A stretch of DNA of 44,375 bases, taken from Geosiphon pyriformis. Taxonomy: Eukaryota > Glomeromycota > Glomeromycetes > Archaeosporales > Geosiphonaceae. A program made the translations under genes and the position numbers. The notes beneath the pieces are model-generated. The model did no database searches and had not been told where the DNA came from. It was given only the letters and a program-made list of their open reading frames with translations. Positions 19,950 through 31,393 of the stretch are shown one piece after another. Each line of letters starts with the position of its first letter. Within the stretch, counting starts at the first letter, position 1. The stretch covers positions 27,002-71,376 of the forward strand of contig JAAOMT010000235.1 in NCBI GenBank assembly GCA_016748015.1. Reading direction: 5' to 3'.

Positions 19950-20720
19950 CCTCTCATGTAGGCACTGGTAGTAAACTATTGTAGTTATTGTCAGCCTACA
20001 AGACTTGATAGGCTTTCCAAGTAGGTCTCTCTTTCTCTTTTTCTAATTTAATTAGTGGGATTTGAATAGTATTGGTTAGTTTGAAATGATTACACATGAC
20101 TGGTACTTTAGTATGCTAACTATTTTGGCTGATTTGCAGTTCTTGAATGGTCCAGTTAAGCACAGCATTTGTTTTGAACAACCAGTTATTACTAACTAGA
20201 GCTTGGTATTAAGTGGCTTCTATGATAAGAACTTTGATCAGTATACTGATGCTGTTAACTTTGATTAGAAAGTCATTGATTTCGCCAATTGTGGTCTCAT
20301 CAGCAGTGATAATTTTGGCACTGGCAGTGCAATCAACTTAGTAACCTAATTGGTCTATAAATTGCTTGGTAATAATGCTGTCTGCCAAACTACTATCTAG
20401 TATCAGTTTGATGAACTGATCATTAACCTTGGCATTAGTGTATATCACAGTAATGAGTTTTGTGTTTAAAGCAGCTTTACTAAATAATGGGGTTATTAAG
20501 GATTTTTCAAGTTCAAAGAGAAAAATTGTGGCTAATAATTTGTTGTTAGTGACAGTTGCTGAAGATATGTTGTTGGTAAATGGCTTTTAGTTGGTTTCCT
20601 AATAATTAGATTGGGTGTTTTCTGAAATAACCAAAAGACTTAAATAGTATTGGGCAGTTGGGTTTTGGGTGAGTTTCCAAATTTTGCTGTTGCAATTTAA
20701 ATTTTTGGGCTATTAAACTG
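19950..20720 (-). pseudogene. E3 aspartic protease (decayed)
   Basis: Protease relic recognised by KLILDSSLADSIITKQF (about 20365-20415) and QALVSNNWLF (about 20180-20215), matching E1 LILDSGLAGSIIT and QALVGNDWLL. The active-site triplet reads D-S-S where D-S/T-G is required, consistent with one G-to-A change. Many stops; no open frame above 60 codons. Confidence 0.8.
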
Positions 20721-22088
20721 GAAATTGGTTGGTACATTATTATCACCAATTACCAATTTTGACAGATCTGCATAGTTCTTAGTTTTTGGTTTCTGTTTTG
20801 AGGTAAGTTCTATAACAGTATTAAAATTGGTTGGGATTGATAAATTAGCTGAGTTTAGAGTGGTTAATAAATTACTTGAGCTGAATGTTGATAAATTAGT
20901 GCTTAATAAATTGGCTACATTATTTGAAAAAAATGAGGCTGATATTAGTATTGTTTATTTAATAGATTATTGATATAGTTCAGAGTTTGAAATTTACAAT
21001 CATGGTTTTGAAATTGAGTTTCTGATTATTGGTTATTTAACCTTAACTGGCAATCAAATTTTAGATGCTCTTGTTTATTATAATAGTAACAAATACATGT
21101 TTTTTGCAGCTATTTTTGATTTGAGAAAGCTGGCCATGATTAATGCTGGAGTTAATTGGAATTTCCTGGGTTTCCATAATATTGTAATGGCTGATAAATA
21201 ATCTGATTGCTATTATTATTATCTAAGTACTTTTCTAGTTTCTGATTAATCAAATCACTAAATTGTTTCAACTTAGAATCCAATTCAAATAATCTATTTA
21301 TTACTAAATTCATAGCTTGAACTTGTCTGGCTTTTAGCTTAGCTAATTCAAAATCTTTGACATAAGTGACTGTGTTTTGTAGTATATCTGGGCACATTGG
21401 CCATACTTATTGTAAGATAGTGCTGCATAAATCATAAATGAATTGATTCAAAATTTGGGGTGTTGTAAAATAATTCATATCAATTGCTTGAATCTGGTGC
21501 AGATTCCTATAAAAACATCTCAGATAAGTGATAACTGCTTCAATTTCTTCTTGCTTAATAGTAGTGAAATGGACAAACAATCAATTGATGCTGTTGTGAT
21601 TGTTAAAATACTATAGAAAAGCATTTTTGAACACCTTAAATATATCAGATTTATTTATGAGACTTTAATACCATGAGTTAGTTGTATTTTGGAGAAAGTA
21701 GAAAATGGCTTATAGCACTCTTGTTTTATCCCAACTGTTGGTTACAATTACTTTTTCCATATTGTTGAGTCAGGCTTAAGTGTTTTCTTCTTCACCAGTA
21801 AATTTCTTGAATTTAATGATAGGTACATATGCCATTGGTGCTAGCTACTGTAGTTGCTGTAGATTTTGTTGATGCTAAAAAACAGGAATTGGGGCTTCTG
21901 GTAAATAGATCCATATAACTAGAAATAGGTTTTTCTAACTAATAAAAACAGAGTTTGGATTGTTCAGGTTTTGCAGAGTTGAAACAATCAGGGTTTGTAT
22001 TTCTGGGTTTTCTAAGATTGAGTTTTGATTATTAATTTTCTGATCACTATTTTTCTCTTCTTTAAAGTTGGTTATTTCTCAAAAGCTA
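20721..22088 (-). pseudogene. E3 gag, C-terminal part with degenerate zinc knuckle
   Basis: Capsid/nucleocapsid relic. The open stretch 21152-21397 (helical, LDSKLKQFSDLINQKLEKYL) matches E1 KIDQLTKKVESYF and the E4 equivalent at 29800-29900. The knuckle near 21060-21105 reads C-x2-Y-x4-H-x4-C, so one Cys is lost. The rest is broken by stops. It ends at the E4 insertion point (22089-22092) and continues at 32260. Confidence 0.78.
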
Positions 22089-22092
22089 GTAG
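22089..22092. repeat. E4 target-site duplication, left copy (GTAG, imperfect)
   Basis: GTAG here and ATGG at 32256-32259 are each one transition from GTGG. A 4-bp duplication is supported by frame continuity of E3 gag, not by exact identity. Confidence 0.5.
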
Positions 22093-23024
22093 TATTACAG
22101 TAAATTATTTGGGATCTCAAAGCAAATAACAAACTTGTAACTTGGTGCTCAATTAATATAATGATGTTGGTTTTTGAAGATTTTTGTGATCTAAAGATTT
22201 TGGTTGAGTTTTTTGTATAATAGACAGAGAATTAATAGTTGTTTCAGTAGCCTTTTAAAATCACAATTCCATTAATTTTTTTCTTAGCTTGGTGGCCAGC
22301 AATCCTCTGGTAAGCAATTTGTAATTCTTATGCATTCTACCCACTTGCAGGAGTCTTTTACCAGACAATTCTTGATGTTAATAACTCAGTGCTTAATTCT
22401 TAATAAGTTTAGTAAACCACCAACAAGATCTAAAATAAAATACAGAAAATTAAACCAAGGCAATGCAAGTTAGTATCTCATCAATAGTCATGATTAAGAG
22501 CTATTGTTCTCATGTGTTTTAAGTATCAATTACTATCAACATTTAGAGTTGATAGTGAGCAATTAAATTTGAGATTCTGAATAAGAAATATTTATTGATA
22601 TTTGGAATAATATGGTTTCTAACTAGAAAACAGTAACTAATGAATTTTTGTCTGGGGATTCTTCTTCTTTTTGTTTCTAATACTATTGCTATATATACAT
22701 ATTTTCTAGTTTTACAGGATTGTCTTGGATCATCTATTCTTGCTAGCTATCACTTTGTTTTCTTATGTTATACCTAATTATTCTATGTTATAACACATTA
22801 TTTGATGTTATTACACATTATTCTGTGTTATCCTGTATTATAACACATTATTCTATATTATAATGCATTACTCTATGTTATCTTGTATTATAACACATTA
22901 TCTTATATTAAACACATTATCCAACATTATTGCACATTATTCTGTGTCTTTTTATGTTTTGTCATATTTTTTTAGGTTATGTTTTTCCTTCTTTCTTTGA
23001 TCAGCTTTCCTTCTTTAAGTAACA
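22093..23024 (-). repeat. E4 3' LTR (type C, 932 bp)
   Basis: Partner of 31394-32255. TATA-like stretch at about 22690-22698, with an upstream array of about 19 ten-base units (about 22752-22940) of the form NNNNNNTTAT. It is 70 bp longer than the other LTR, equal to about seven units. Its R-U5 part resembles type B LTRs. Confidence 0.9.
22752..22940 (-). repeat. 10-bp period array in E4 3' LTR, about 19 units
   Basis: Units such as TCTATGTTAT, AACACATTAT and TCTGTGTTAT repeat with a 10-base period directly upstream of the TATA-like box in element orientation. The partner array (about 32071-32190) has about 12 units. Confidence 0.82.
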
Positions 23025-23294
23025 TTATCTTCTCCTTTTTAATATTGAGCTTGTGTGAAATTGGTTATGTTTGTTAATAGAACTTTGTTTATGTAATGTT
23101 CAATGATTATGTTAACTATGGTTTTGTAGATCTTCAAACTGTTAATTGGTTATTTATCCTATGTTGTTAACTGTTATCTTTTTTAAAGATCCATCCTATA
23201 GTATATTTGGACAATATCAAAAAGTGATATATAATTGACATGCTGTTTTGTAGTGTAGTGTTAAGCTGTTCTTTCCTACAAATTCTTTCACTTG
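23025..23294 (-). other. E4 polypurine tract and 3' untranslated spacer
   Basis: The tract at 23025-23041 reads TAAAAAGGAGAAGATAA on the minus strand. The remaining 250 bases between it and the ORF3 stop contain no open frame or recognisable motif. Confidence 0.6.
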
Positions 23295-23879
23295 TTATAT
23301 TGTTTCTTTGTTGAAAGTTTTTTGGTTGTAGTTTCTGTATGGGTTTTTTAAGTTTAGTTGTTTCCCAATTTTATAAAACCAATATGTTAGAAGGAGTCTT
23401 TTTTTCCACTCCTGAGTATTGTCTGGTGTCCACTCCCTTGTTTCAGGGAGTTTGGTTTTATAAGCTAAAGATTCTTTAATTTTTTCTAGCTCAAGAGTCA
23501 AGTATGTTGTATATAATTGTTTTTGTCTTCTATTTAATTTTCTCATTTTTTCTTCTTCCTTCCCTCCTTTTTTTTCATGTCCCATCCAAAAAGTATATTT
23601 AATTCCTTTTTGTAAAATTTTTTTCCCAAGTGGAGTATAGGAATGAGAACAATTAGTTCTAGTTGAACTTTTGTCTATCCCTCTTTTTCTTTTATTTCTA
23701 TATCTTATCTCTTTTTTATCGATTATAATCTCTATTTGAGATGCAGATTTTTGAATTTTATCAAATAATTGTTTAAATAATTTTAAAATTTTGTCTAAAA
23801 GATCCATGTTTGAAATTTTTATTGTTTTTTTCTTTGTGATCTTGAGGCTTATATGTGCATAATATCTAAATTTCGGCAT
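23295..23879 (-). CDS. E4 ORF3: uninterrupted 194-aa basic protein of unknown function
   Basis: A complete ORF from ATG (23877-23879) to TAA (23295), starting a few bases after the last recognisable pol stop (about 23890). It is strongly basic and Lys-rich. Seen: N-terminal helical stretch with LDKILKLFKQLFDKI, a KKEIRYRNKRKRGIDK cluster that could be a nuclear localisation signal, a single CSHSYTPLGKKI segment, a Glu/Lys-rich middle, and a Trp-containing C-terminal block (TREWTPDNTQEWKKRLLLTY, YWFYKIGKQLNL). I see no signal peptide, membrane segment or enzyme motif, and do not recognise the family. The contrast is odd: no E4 pol or gag fragment is open beyond about 145 codons, while this frame has no stop. 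E3 has a possible decayed counterpart at 14624-15320. Confidence 0.65.
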   Translation of the reverse strand: MPKFRYYAHISLKITKKKTIKISNMDLLDKILKLFKQLFDKIQKSASQIEIIIDKKEIRYRNKRKRGIDKSSTRTNCSHSYTPLGKKILQKGIKYTFWMGHEKKGGKEEEKMRKLNRRQKQLYTTYLTLELEKIKESLAYKTKLPETREWTPDNTQEWKKRLLLTYWFYKIGKQLNLKNPYRNYNQKTFNKETI

Positions 23880-25230
23880 GTATATAACTACATTTTGATG
23901 ATTATGATTGGTTCCATATCTTGTGGTATATCTTTTGGTCTGATTAATGGAATTTGTGCTTCTAGTTGTGATACCAATGATGTCAATCCTTGTGTTGTTT
24001 GATAAATTTTTAAATGATTTCCATGTGCTGTTTTTTTCAGAATTCTGTTTTTTAATTATAACTTGTAAGATTTATTTTCCAAAATTTTGTATATGTAAAA
24101 TAGTCTGTTCTATTTTAGATCAAACTTTTCATTTTACTGTTTTTCCACTTTGGTACAATGTAATAGTACTTTGTCTCTAATTCTGAATTCAACTGGTTTT
24201 TCTGGTAGTTGGTTATTATGTCTTTTTTTTGTTTTTTTGTGACTTTTAAATGTTATCAGCTGCTCTTTGCCATTTGTTTTCTAGTGTTTTTATTAAGTCA
24301 TATGTTTTTTTTAACAATGTTTTTTGGAAGTTGTTTTCTGTAATTGGTTCTATTAGATATGTATTGATTTTTATTTCAACTGGTAATATTACTGTTCTAC
24401 TATATACTAATTTAAATAGTGTTGCTTGTGTAGTATTTTGTTTTATTGTTTGATAAGCAAATAATACTAATGGTATGAATAAATCCCATTCATCTTGGTT
24501 TTTTTGGCTGATCTTGGCTATTACTTTGCACAATGTTTTATTGAATCTTTTGACTAATCTATTGGTTTGTAAGTAAAATAGTAATAATAATGGTCTCTTT
24601 ATTCCGAATTTTTGACTCAGTTCTGTTAATGTTTTATTTACAAAGTAAGTTCCTTGGTCAGATAATAATTCTTTTAAACATCTATGTCAACAAATTAAAT
24701 CTTGATGGATGAATTTGGCAATGAATTCTGCATCCACTCTTTGAATTACTTTTGCTTCTGACCATTTAATGAAATAATTCATGGCTACTGCAATATATCT
24801 GTTCCCTTTGTTAGTTATTGTTAATGGTCTGACTAAGTCAATACCAATATGATTGAATGATTGTTTTACTTTAATTGGTTTTAATGGCTTGCTGAATTTT
24901 GTTCTTTCTCTGACAAGCATCACAATTTAGGACATATTAGATAATATCTGGATACATAGATGGCCAATAGTATCTATTTTTGGTTTTTTCTATGATTGCT
25001 TCTTTATGAAAATGTTCTGCTGTTGGATTTGAGTGCATATTGAATAGTATTGTTTTTTTTTCTGATTCTGTGATTACTCTGAGTGATTGTTCTGAATCTT
25101 TTCTGTTTTTTTGATATAGTATGTTTTGGTGGTTAATAAAATATTTTGATTTTTGTTTTATGTTGTTTTGTTCCTTTTGAAATAATTTCTCCTTAAACAA
25201 TTGAGTATTTATATAATGTTGGAGTTGTTG
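23880..25230 (-). pseudogene. E4 pol: integrase (decayed)
   Basis: Zinc-binding region at 24937-25200 (LFNMHSNPTAEHFHKEA; second Cys pair near 24915). Core: FNHIGIDLVRPLTITNKGNRY (24810-24860), a SDQGTYF-like block near 24650, and WDLFIPLVLFAYQTIKQNTT (24420-24500). A C-terminal region to about 23890 ends with a MEPIII block before the pol stop. Frames 24687-24923 and 24246-24533 are both open and in the same phase; other parts are shifted. Homologous to E3 15321-16690. Confidence 0.83.
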
Positions 25231-25299
25231 ATATTTTTGTGTGTTTATTTTTTGTTATATTTTGAGTTAAAATGTTTTTAGATTTGTTTTATTTATGAT

Positions 25300-26480
25300 A
25301 AACCATCAGCATTTCTATTTTCTTTTTTCTTTTTATAATGTACTGTATACTTGAATAGTAATAGTTCTATTTTCTATCTTACATGGCAATTGTCTCTGAA
25401 TTTTTGTTTCTGAATTGAAGTCAATCCTTTGTAATCAGTGTATACATCAAACTTTTGGTTTAAGTATTCCTTCCATTTGCTGACTGCCCAATAGATAGCT
25501 AAGTGTTCCAATACTGGTGTTCTATAATTCTTCTTAGCTGGACTCAAACTGCGACTAGTGTATGCTACTGGGTATTCTCTTTTATCTGGTCCTCTCTAAG
25601 ATAGTATGGCTCCTAGTGCTTGACCTGATACATCAGTAGTGATAATGAATGACTTGCTGTAATCTGGATAGATTAGTACTAGTGCTTGGATAAGCTTTTT
25701 CTGCAATATATTAAAAGCTTCTTGCTGGGTTTCAGTCCACTCATATTTGACATTCTTGGTTTGAAGCTGGTGAAGGAGTTAAGCCAATTTGGAGGAGTTT
25801 TTAATGAAGTGACAGTAATAACTTGTGAATCTCAAGAATGCTTATAGTTCAGTTAAGTTGGTTGGTACAGAAAATTTCTTTACTATCTCAATCTTATCTG
25901 GATCTGTTTTGATGTTGTCTTTGCTTACAACATGTCCCAAGAATTTTAGTTTTGTTTTTCCAAAAAAGCACTTATTTGCATTTAATTTTAATCCTGCTTG
26001 TTTGAATCTTTCAAACACTTGCTGTAAGTAATGAAGATGATCATCAAATGTTTTTGAAAATACGTTTGTGTTATCTAGATACACTATGATAAATTTTTAT
26101 AGTAGTCTAGTGTAAACAATTTCTATTAGCCATTGGAATATGGCTGGAGCATTTATTAATCTAAATGGCATTACTTTAAATTCAAAATTTTCTTTTCTTG
26201 TTGTGAATACAGTCTTTTCTTTGTTGGCTAAATTTATGGCTACTTGCCAGTAACCACTATCTAAATTCAATGTTGAAAACCATTTTTTTCACCAAAAGTA
26301 TCAAATAATTTTTGAATCTGTGGGGTTGGATAACTGTCTCCACGAGTAACTCTGTTGAGTTTTCTATAATTTATACAAAAGCAAATTTTCTTGTTCTTCT
26401 TACAGACTAATACCACTGGTAATGACCATGGACTCATAAATAGTTAAATTAACTCGTTGTCTAGCATCTAATTGATTTCC
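25300..26480 (-). pseudogene. E4 pol: reverse transcriptase and RNase H (decayed)
   Basis: The clearest part is 25842-26084, IVYLDNTNVFSKTFDDHLHY then FLGHVVSKDNIKTDPDKI. The catalytic box reads YLDN where E3 has YLDD, one G-to-A change that removes a metal-binding Asp. RT entry motifs (about 26330-26440) and the RNase H start (about 25610-25680, with YASRT-like and Asp-containing blocks) can be followed through stops. Not functional. Confidence 0.83.
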
Positions 26481-27109
26481 TGTTGGATGATTTCATGGCT
26501 GGCTGGTGGTACTCTGTATGCTCTTTGTTTAATTAGCATGGCATTTCTAGTCTTGATCTAATGCTGAATGATATCAGTTCTGCCAAATTTATTTTCATTC
26601 ACAAAGATATTAGTGAAATTGTTGAGTAGCATCTTGATTTGCATATGTTGCAGTGGGTCTAAGTTTTCCAAGTTTATTTGTTTCAATTGTTCTGGTTGGA
26701 GCAAATAGCATTTATTTTGTCTGTATATAATTTGTGATATAATGTCTACATATCCACATAGTTGTGGAAAGTCTGAAATGTGGTTTGGTGATTGGTCCTT
26801 AACTTCAGTGGTTAAATATCCAATGATGATTCTTTTTGGTATTTTGACAACATCTCTAGTCGTGTTGTAGATAAGAATTTTGATATAATAGTAGTTTTTG
26901 ACTAGTATATAGAGATTAGTAAGTCCAATCTCTCTTGACTTACAAATAGTTGGCTCTGCTTCAAAAATCTAAGCTTGATCCTTCACTTTCTTTCTATCAT
27001 TAACATGTACTGGTCATATAGTGAAATAAAAATTGGTTGATTAATGGAGATAATTTCCCCCTTGTCAACAACTTCTTCTTCTGTCATATTAACTAGTATG
27101 TCTATTCTA
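26481..27109 (-). pseudogene. E4 pol: dUTPase-RT linker
   Basis: The open stretch 26983-27273 carries the end of the dUTPase and then the family-specific linker: GRIDILVNMTEEEVVDKGEI and PIFISLYDQYMLMIERK (about 26983-27110). The remaining 500 bases to RT are broken; blocks equivalent to E1 560-760 can be followed. No catalytic motif. Confidence 0.65.
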
Positions 27110-27570
27110 CCTGTGAATCTAAATTCATTTATTTTTCTTGCTGTAATCCTTAATTTTTTCCTATTTCTCACTGAAACTAACTGAGCTACTTTAACCAAAG
27201 GCAGGAATATTGCCTGTGCTATTTTTTTATTTGGTTCTATAATGTAAGTTTTTTCTGAGTCATTTTGTAGCATTGTAATAATATTTCCTACATATCCTGT
27301 ATTAATTATTCCTCCTCATATATTGATTCTCTTTTTTGCTAAACTACTCCTAGATGCTAGTTGAATCATAATAATTGCTGAAATTTCCAGTGCTATTTTG
27401 AAATCAATACAAGTACACAAATATGGTTCTAATTTGATGGCTTCTTTTTTTGAGTATCTTAAATTAAACTCTACATTGGTGTTATATGCATGTTTTGGCA
27501 TAATACCTTCATCATTATTACTGAACCACTTAAGTTCCTGCTTCTTAGAAAAATCAGAGAGCACAATGTC
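27110..27570 (-). pseudogene. E4 pol: dUTPase domain
   Basis: Motif 1 VEFNLRYSKKEA (27455-27490), motif 2 LASRSSLAKKRI, one stop (TGA, about 27315), motif 3 IINTGYVGN, motif 4 KKIAQAIFLPLV, motif 5 degenerated to EFRFTG. The catalytic Asp of motif 3 is Asn, as in E1. The first DAG of motif 1 has become NVE. Upstream is a KWFSNNDEGIMPKHA block equal to E1 KYFDNHGQGIRPEKA, marking the domain start. Almost certainly inactive. Confidence 0.87.
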
Positions 27571-28468
27571 TTATTCAAGATTTGAATCAGAGTTTGAATC
27601 ATTGTTATTTCAGTTGCTATATTGAATGAAGCTGGAACTATTATTATTGTTGTCATCATTGTTAGAGTTAAAATTGGAATTGAAAATTGATTCCAATTTC
27701 AATACACAGTTACTGATTGGTTCTTTTTCTTTGGAGATGGTGTAAATTATGTATAGTGGTGGATTGTAAATGAAGTCACACTCATTACAATATTGAACAT
27801 CACAGGAAATTAAGCAGTATTGACAAAGTTGGGTGTTCAGCTGTTCTAGACACTGTTCTTGTTTTTTTCAGGTGGGTGTTAGGTTCTGGCAATGTTCATG
27901 AAAATGCTTTGAATCTTCTTTGACATTGTCGAAGACATTAAAAGTAAGAATATATTCAGGTTCTGGAAAAGATAGAAGATTGTTTTTAATTTCTAGTAAT
28001 TCATTGAGTGTAGCATCTTCAGCTTTGGCATTCGTTATTCTTCAGATTTTGTGCTCATTATGTGGGTAATTTTCCAAACATCTAAGTACTCATTTTTAAG
28101 CATTGTTAATTGGAGTTCTTATTCTTACCCAGTTGTTTATAAAAATTGTGTATTGGCATGTTTTGTCACATGTTTCTCCTTGTTCAAGAATGTCGTTCCA
28201 CATTCTTTCATCTGGTAGAGTGGTTTCACATGTAAAACAAGATTTGTTGTCCCATTTTTTCTGTCTTTTTGGTCGACTAAAGCATTCAAAAATGCATGGA
28301 TGGCAATAGAACTTTGTTGTAGTTTGCTATTTCTTATCATTATTACAGCATGTATTCATTGTGGACAATTTTTTGCCATAATCAACACATATAAGCTTTG
28401 GTTGATGATAATTAGTTTGATGAGTAATAATGTACAGTGTATAAGTGGAAATAGTGGTTGTTGTTGAC
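27571..28468 (-). pseudogene. E4 pol: zinc-ribbon linker
   Basis: Encodes CHPCIFECFSRPKRQKKWDN then SCFTCETTL (about 28210-28320) and GETCDKTCQYTIFINNWV (about 28130-28190), the same pattern as in E1 and E3. An Asn/Ser-rich stretch (27570-27700) leads to the dUTPase. A CTTT-rich pyrimidine tract (28469-28517, Glu/Lys coding) lies just upstream. Several stops and phase changes. Confidence 0.7.
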
Positions 28469-28519
28469 TCTTCCTCTCTTTCTTTCTCTTTTCTTTCCTT
28501 TTCCTTTTTCTTTTCAAGT

Positions 28520-29250
28520 TAAAATTGGTGGTAGCTTATTGTAATCATGATCAGTCCACAAGACTTAGTAGGCTTCTTAGGTAGATTTCTTTTTTTTTTC
28601 CTCTAATTCGATTAGTGGTTTTTTATTGGTAGTGGTCTTAAAATGTCCACACATTACTGGTACTCATATGTGTTGCCCATTTTAACTGAGTTGTAGTTCT
28701 TGGGTGTTCTAGTCAAGTATGGTGTTAATTTTGAACAGCCAGTCATTACTAACTAGTGCTTAGTACTGAGTAGTTTCCATGATAAGAACTTTGATTGGCA
28801 CAATGATGTTACTAACTTCAAAGAAAAAGTTGTCAATTTTGCCTATTAGAGTCTTTGTTGCCCTATTGGTGGTGATTATTTGTGCATTGGCAGCATGATC
28901 AACTCAACAACCTAAGTGATCCATGAGTTGTCATGTAATAATGCTGTTAGCTGATCTACTATCTAGGATCAGTTTAATGGGCTGCCCATCAACTTTAGCA
29001 TCTGTATACATTGCAGTAATAGGTTTTGATTCTAAGGCAGCTCTACTGAATAGTAGCGTTTCAACTGGTTTCTCAAGTTTAAAAAAAAATATGGTGGTAA
29101 GTGATTCATCTTCAGTAATGGCTGCTGACAGTATATTATTGGTAAGTGGCTGCTTTTGTTTGGCTTTTAAGTTGTTGGATATGGCATTTTCTGGGATAAT
29201 TAGAAGACTTAAATAGTTTTGGAAATTCAGAGGTTGAATATATTCTGTTT
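28520..29250 (-). pseudogene. E4 aspartic protease (decayed)
   Basis: The active-site block reads PIKLILDSRSANSIIT (about 28935-28985), with D-S-R in place of D-S/T-G. The second-half block with QALVSNDWLF is at about 28730-28760. Upstream, ITAMYTDAKVDG and a LNFKAKQ-like tail equal E1 and E3. Only short open frames remain on the coding strand. Confidence 0.8.
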
Positions 29251-31370
29251 TTAAACTCTGCTGTCATGATCCTGAGGATTGAGTTAAGGAACTGGGAATC
29301 AGTTGATGCATAACCATCACTGATTTTTAGTTTTGTTGAGTATGAGTGACCCTCAGTTTTTGGGTTCCTGTGATTAATTGAACTGAGTTGGATGGTGGTG
29401 TTTGAATTTGTGGGAGCTGATAGATTACTTGGGGCTATGACTGATAAATAGATTGTGGCTGTAGTTGATAAACTATGAGTACTGGAGGCTAATACATTGG
29501 TGGTTGATAGATTGGCTGTTGTGTCATGAATAAGTAATTTGATTGATATGGTTCTGGGTTTGATTGATAATTTGGAATTTGAAATCTGTGATTGGGGTTT
29601 TGGTATTGATTTCCCAATTATAAAATATTGCTATAGATTTAACAGTTAGCTCTAATGTGACCTTGTTTGTTACAATTGTAGCAGACACATGCTTCTGTTT
29701 GTCCTAATTGATTAGTTGATGCTAATGGATGTGCCTGATTTTGAAAATAATTTGAGTTTCCTAAATTATTATATCATTGTGGAGATTAATAGATGGCTTA
29801 ATTGTTAACTAAATATTCTTCTAATTTCTGATTGATTAAATTACTGAACTGCTTCAATTTAGAATCCAGGTCAGATAATTTATTCATTACTAGATTTACA
29901 GCTTGAGTGTAGTTGGCTTCAAGTTTGGTGGCTTCAAAATCTCTGGCATAGATGACTGCTGCTTGGAAATCTGCTGGATGTAATGGATGTACATGTTAAA
30001 GAATGCTACTATACAGACTCCTGATAAATTGATTTAAAATTTGTGATACTGTGAAATAATCAGCTTGTATTGTCTGTATTTGGTGCAAATTTCTGTAGAA
30101 GTATTCTAAGTAAGTAGTAACTGCTTCAGTTTTTTCTTGCTTAATGGTGGTAAAGATATTGGCCAATTGGTTGATGCTATTATTATTACTAAAGTATTGC
30201 AGAAACTCAAGCTTAAATGTGTTGAAGTTTTGGAGTTTGTTGACTAAGCTTTGATATCATAAATTGGCAGTATCCTGAAGAAAGTATGAAATGGCTTGAA
30301 GGGCTCTGGCATTGTTTCATCTATTGGCTGTGATGGCTTTTTCTATATTATTCAGCCACACTTACATGTCATCCTCTTCACCAGTAAATTTTTCAATTTT
30401 GGCAATTGGTATGTATGCTATTTGTTGTGGCAGTTGTTAAAGTGATTGTTGTGATTATGGTTGAAATAGTATTTACGGCTGTTGAATTGTTTTAGCAATT
30501 GGTTCAATTAGTGGCTGATTGATCATGATTACTGGAGGTAAGTATTGCTGATTAATAATGTTAGAATTTGGATTGTTCTGATTTTCTGGAGTTTGAATAT
30601 TTGGGGTTTCAACTTTTGGGTTTTCTATAATTGGGTTTTGGTAATTGAATACTTGATTGTCATCTTTCTTTTCTTCTGATTCCATTACTTCCCAAGGACT
30701 TGTGATTCCAAAATCTGGTGAAGATAGTGGTGATCAGAATTCTAATGGTGTCAGTGATTGTGATTTAAATTCTTCAAAATATTTGCTATAGGTTCTTAAT
30801 AAGTTGGCTTTTGATTGTTTCCTTTAAAATGATATTTGTGCTAATAGTGTTTTTGTGTTTGATGTGAATGTACCTGCTGATGAAATGTTGATGGCACTTC
30901 TGGGTGTATAATAGTATGATAGATAGGTTGGTGATTCAACTCTTGTTTTCTTCCAAATAAGTGGTTGTATTTTCTGAAGGGTTACTTCTGGTGTTTGTAG
31001 TTTTCCTTTACCTTTGGTTGTGTAAGTGATAGAATATTTTTGTTGAGTGTAATGTTTAATTTCTCTATTTATTTCAGTAAGGATTGCTGTAAAATTATGA
31101 TTTGCTGGTAGACTGGTGTTTTGAATTAGTTTGTTGTAGAAATTTTCTCTTACTGAGTCAGTTTTTACTGGTACTCCTAACAAATATAAAATTCTTTCAT
31201 TGATGTAGAAATTGAAGGCAAATTCTGCTAATAGGTAATTGTTGGTTAATCCCAAGTGTTGACAATAATGCTAAAATAAGGATTTAGCAAATCCTAAATA
31301 GTTTGTCCCTATTTTTTTTGATTCTGTCACTTTTGAATAATTGTTTGTTGATGCTAGTTCTTTGTAAGAT
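29251..31370 (-). pseudogene. E4 gag with intact CCHC zinc knuckle
   Basis: The N-terminal gag is open at 30824-31255 and 30473-30685 (Asn/Pro/Gln-rich). Capsid core relics at about 30000-30400, then the helical LNEKLEEYLV-like region (29800-29900). The knuckle CYNCNKQGHIRANC (29642-29683) keeps all four metal ligands, followed directly by a stop. A Tyr/Gln/Pro-rich tail runs to the protease. Gag N-terminus is homologous to E3 32288-32638. Confidence 0.8.
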
Positions 31371-31374
31371 TATA

Positions 31375-31391
31375 CTTCACAAGGAACACCA
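31375..31391 (-). promoter_or_regulatory. E4 primer-binding site
   Basis: The minus strand reads TGGTGTTCCTTGTGAAG two bases after the 5' LTR. It is the same site as in E2/E5 with transitions only. Confidence 0.7.
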
Positions 31392-31393
31392 AA

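Noticed and set aside
19760-19957. Poly-lysine ORF near 19.8-19.95 kb
   Set aside because: It is the translation of the homopolymer tract within the decayed E3 linker.
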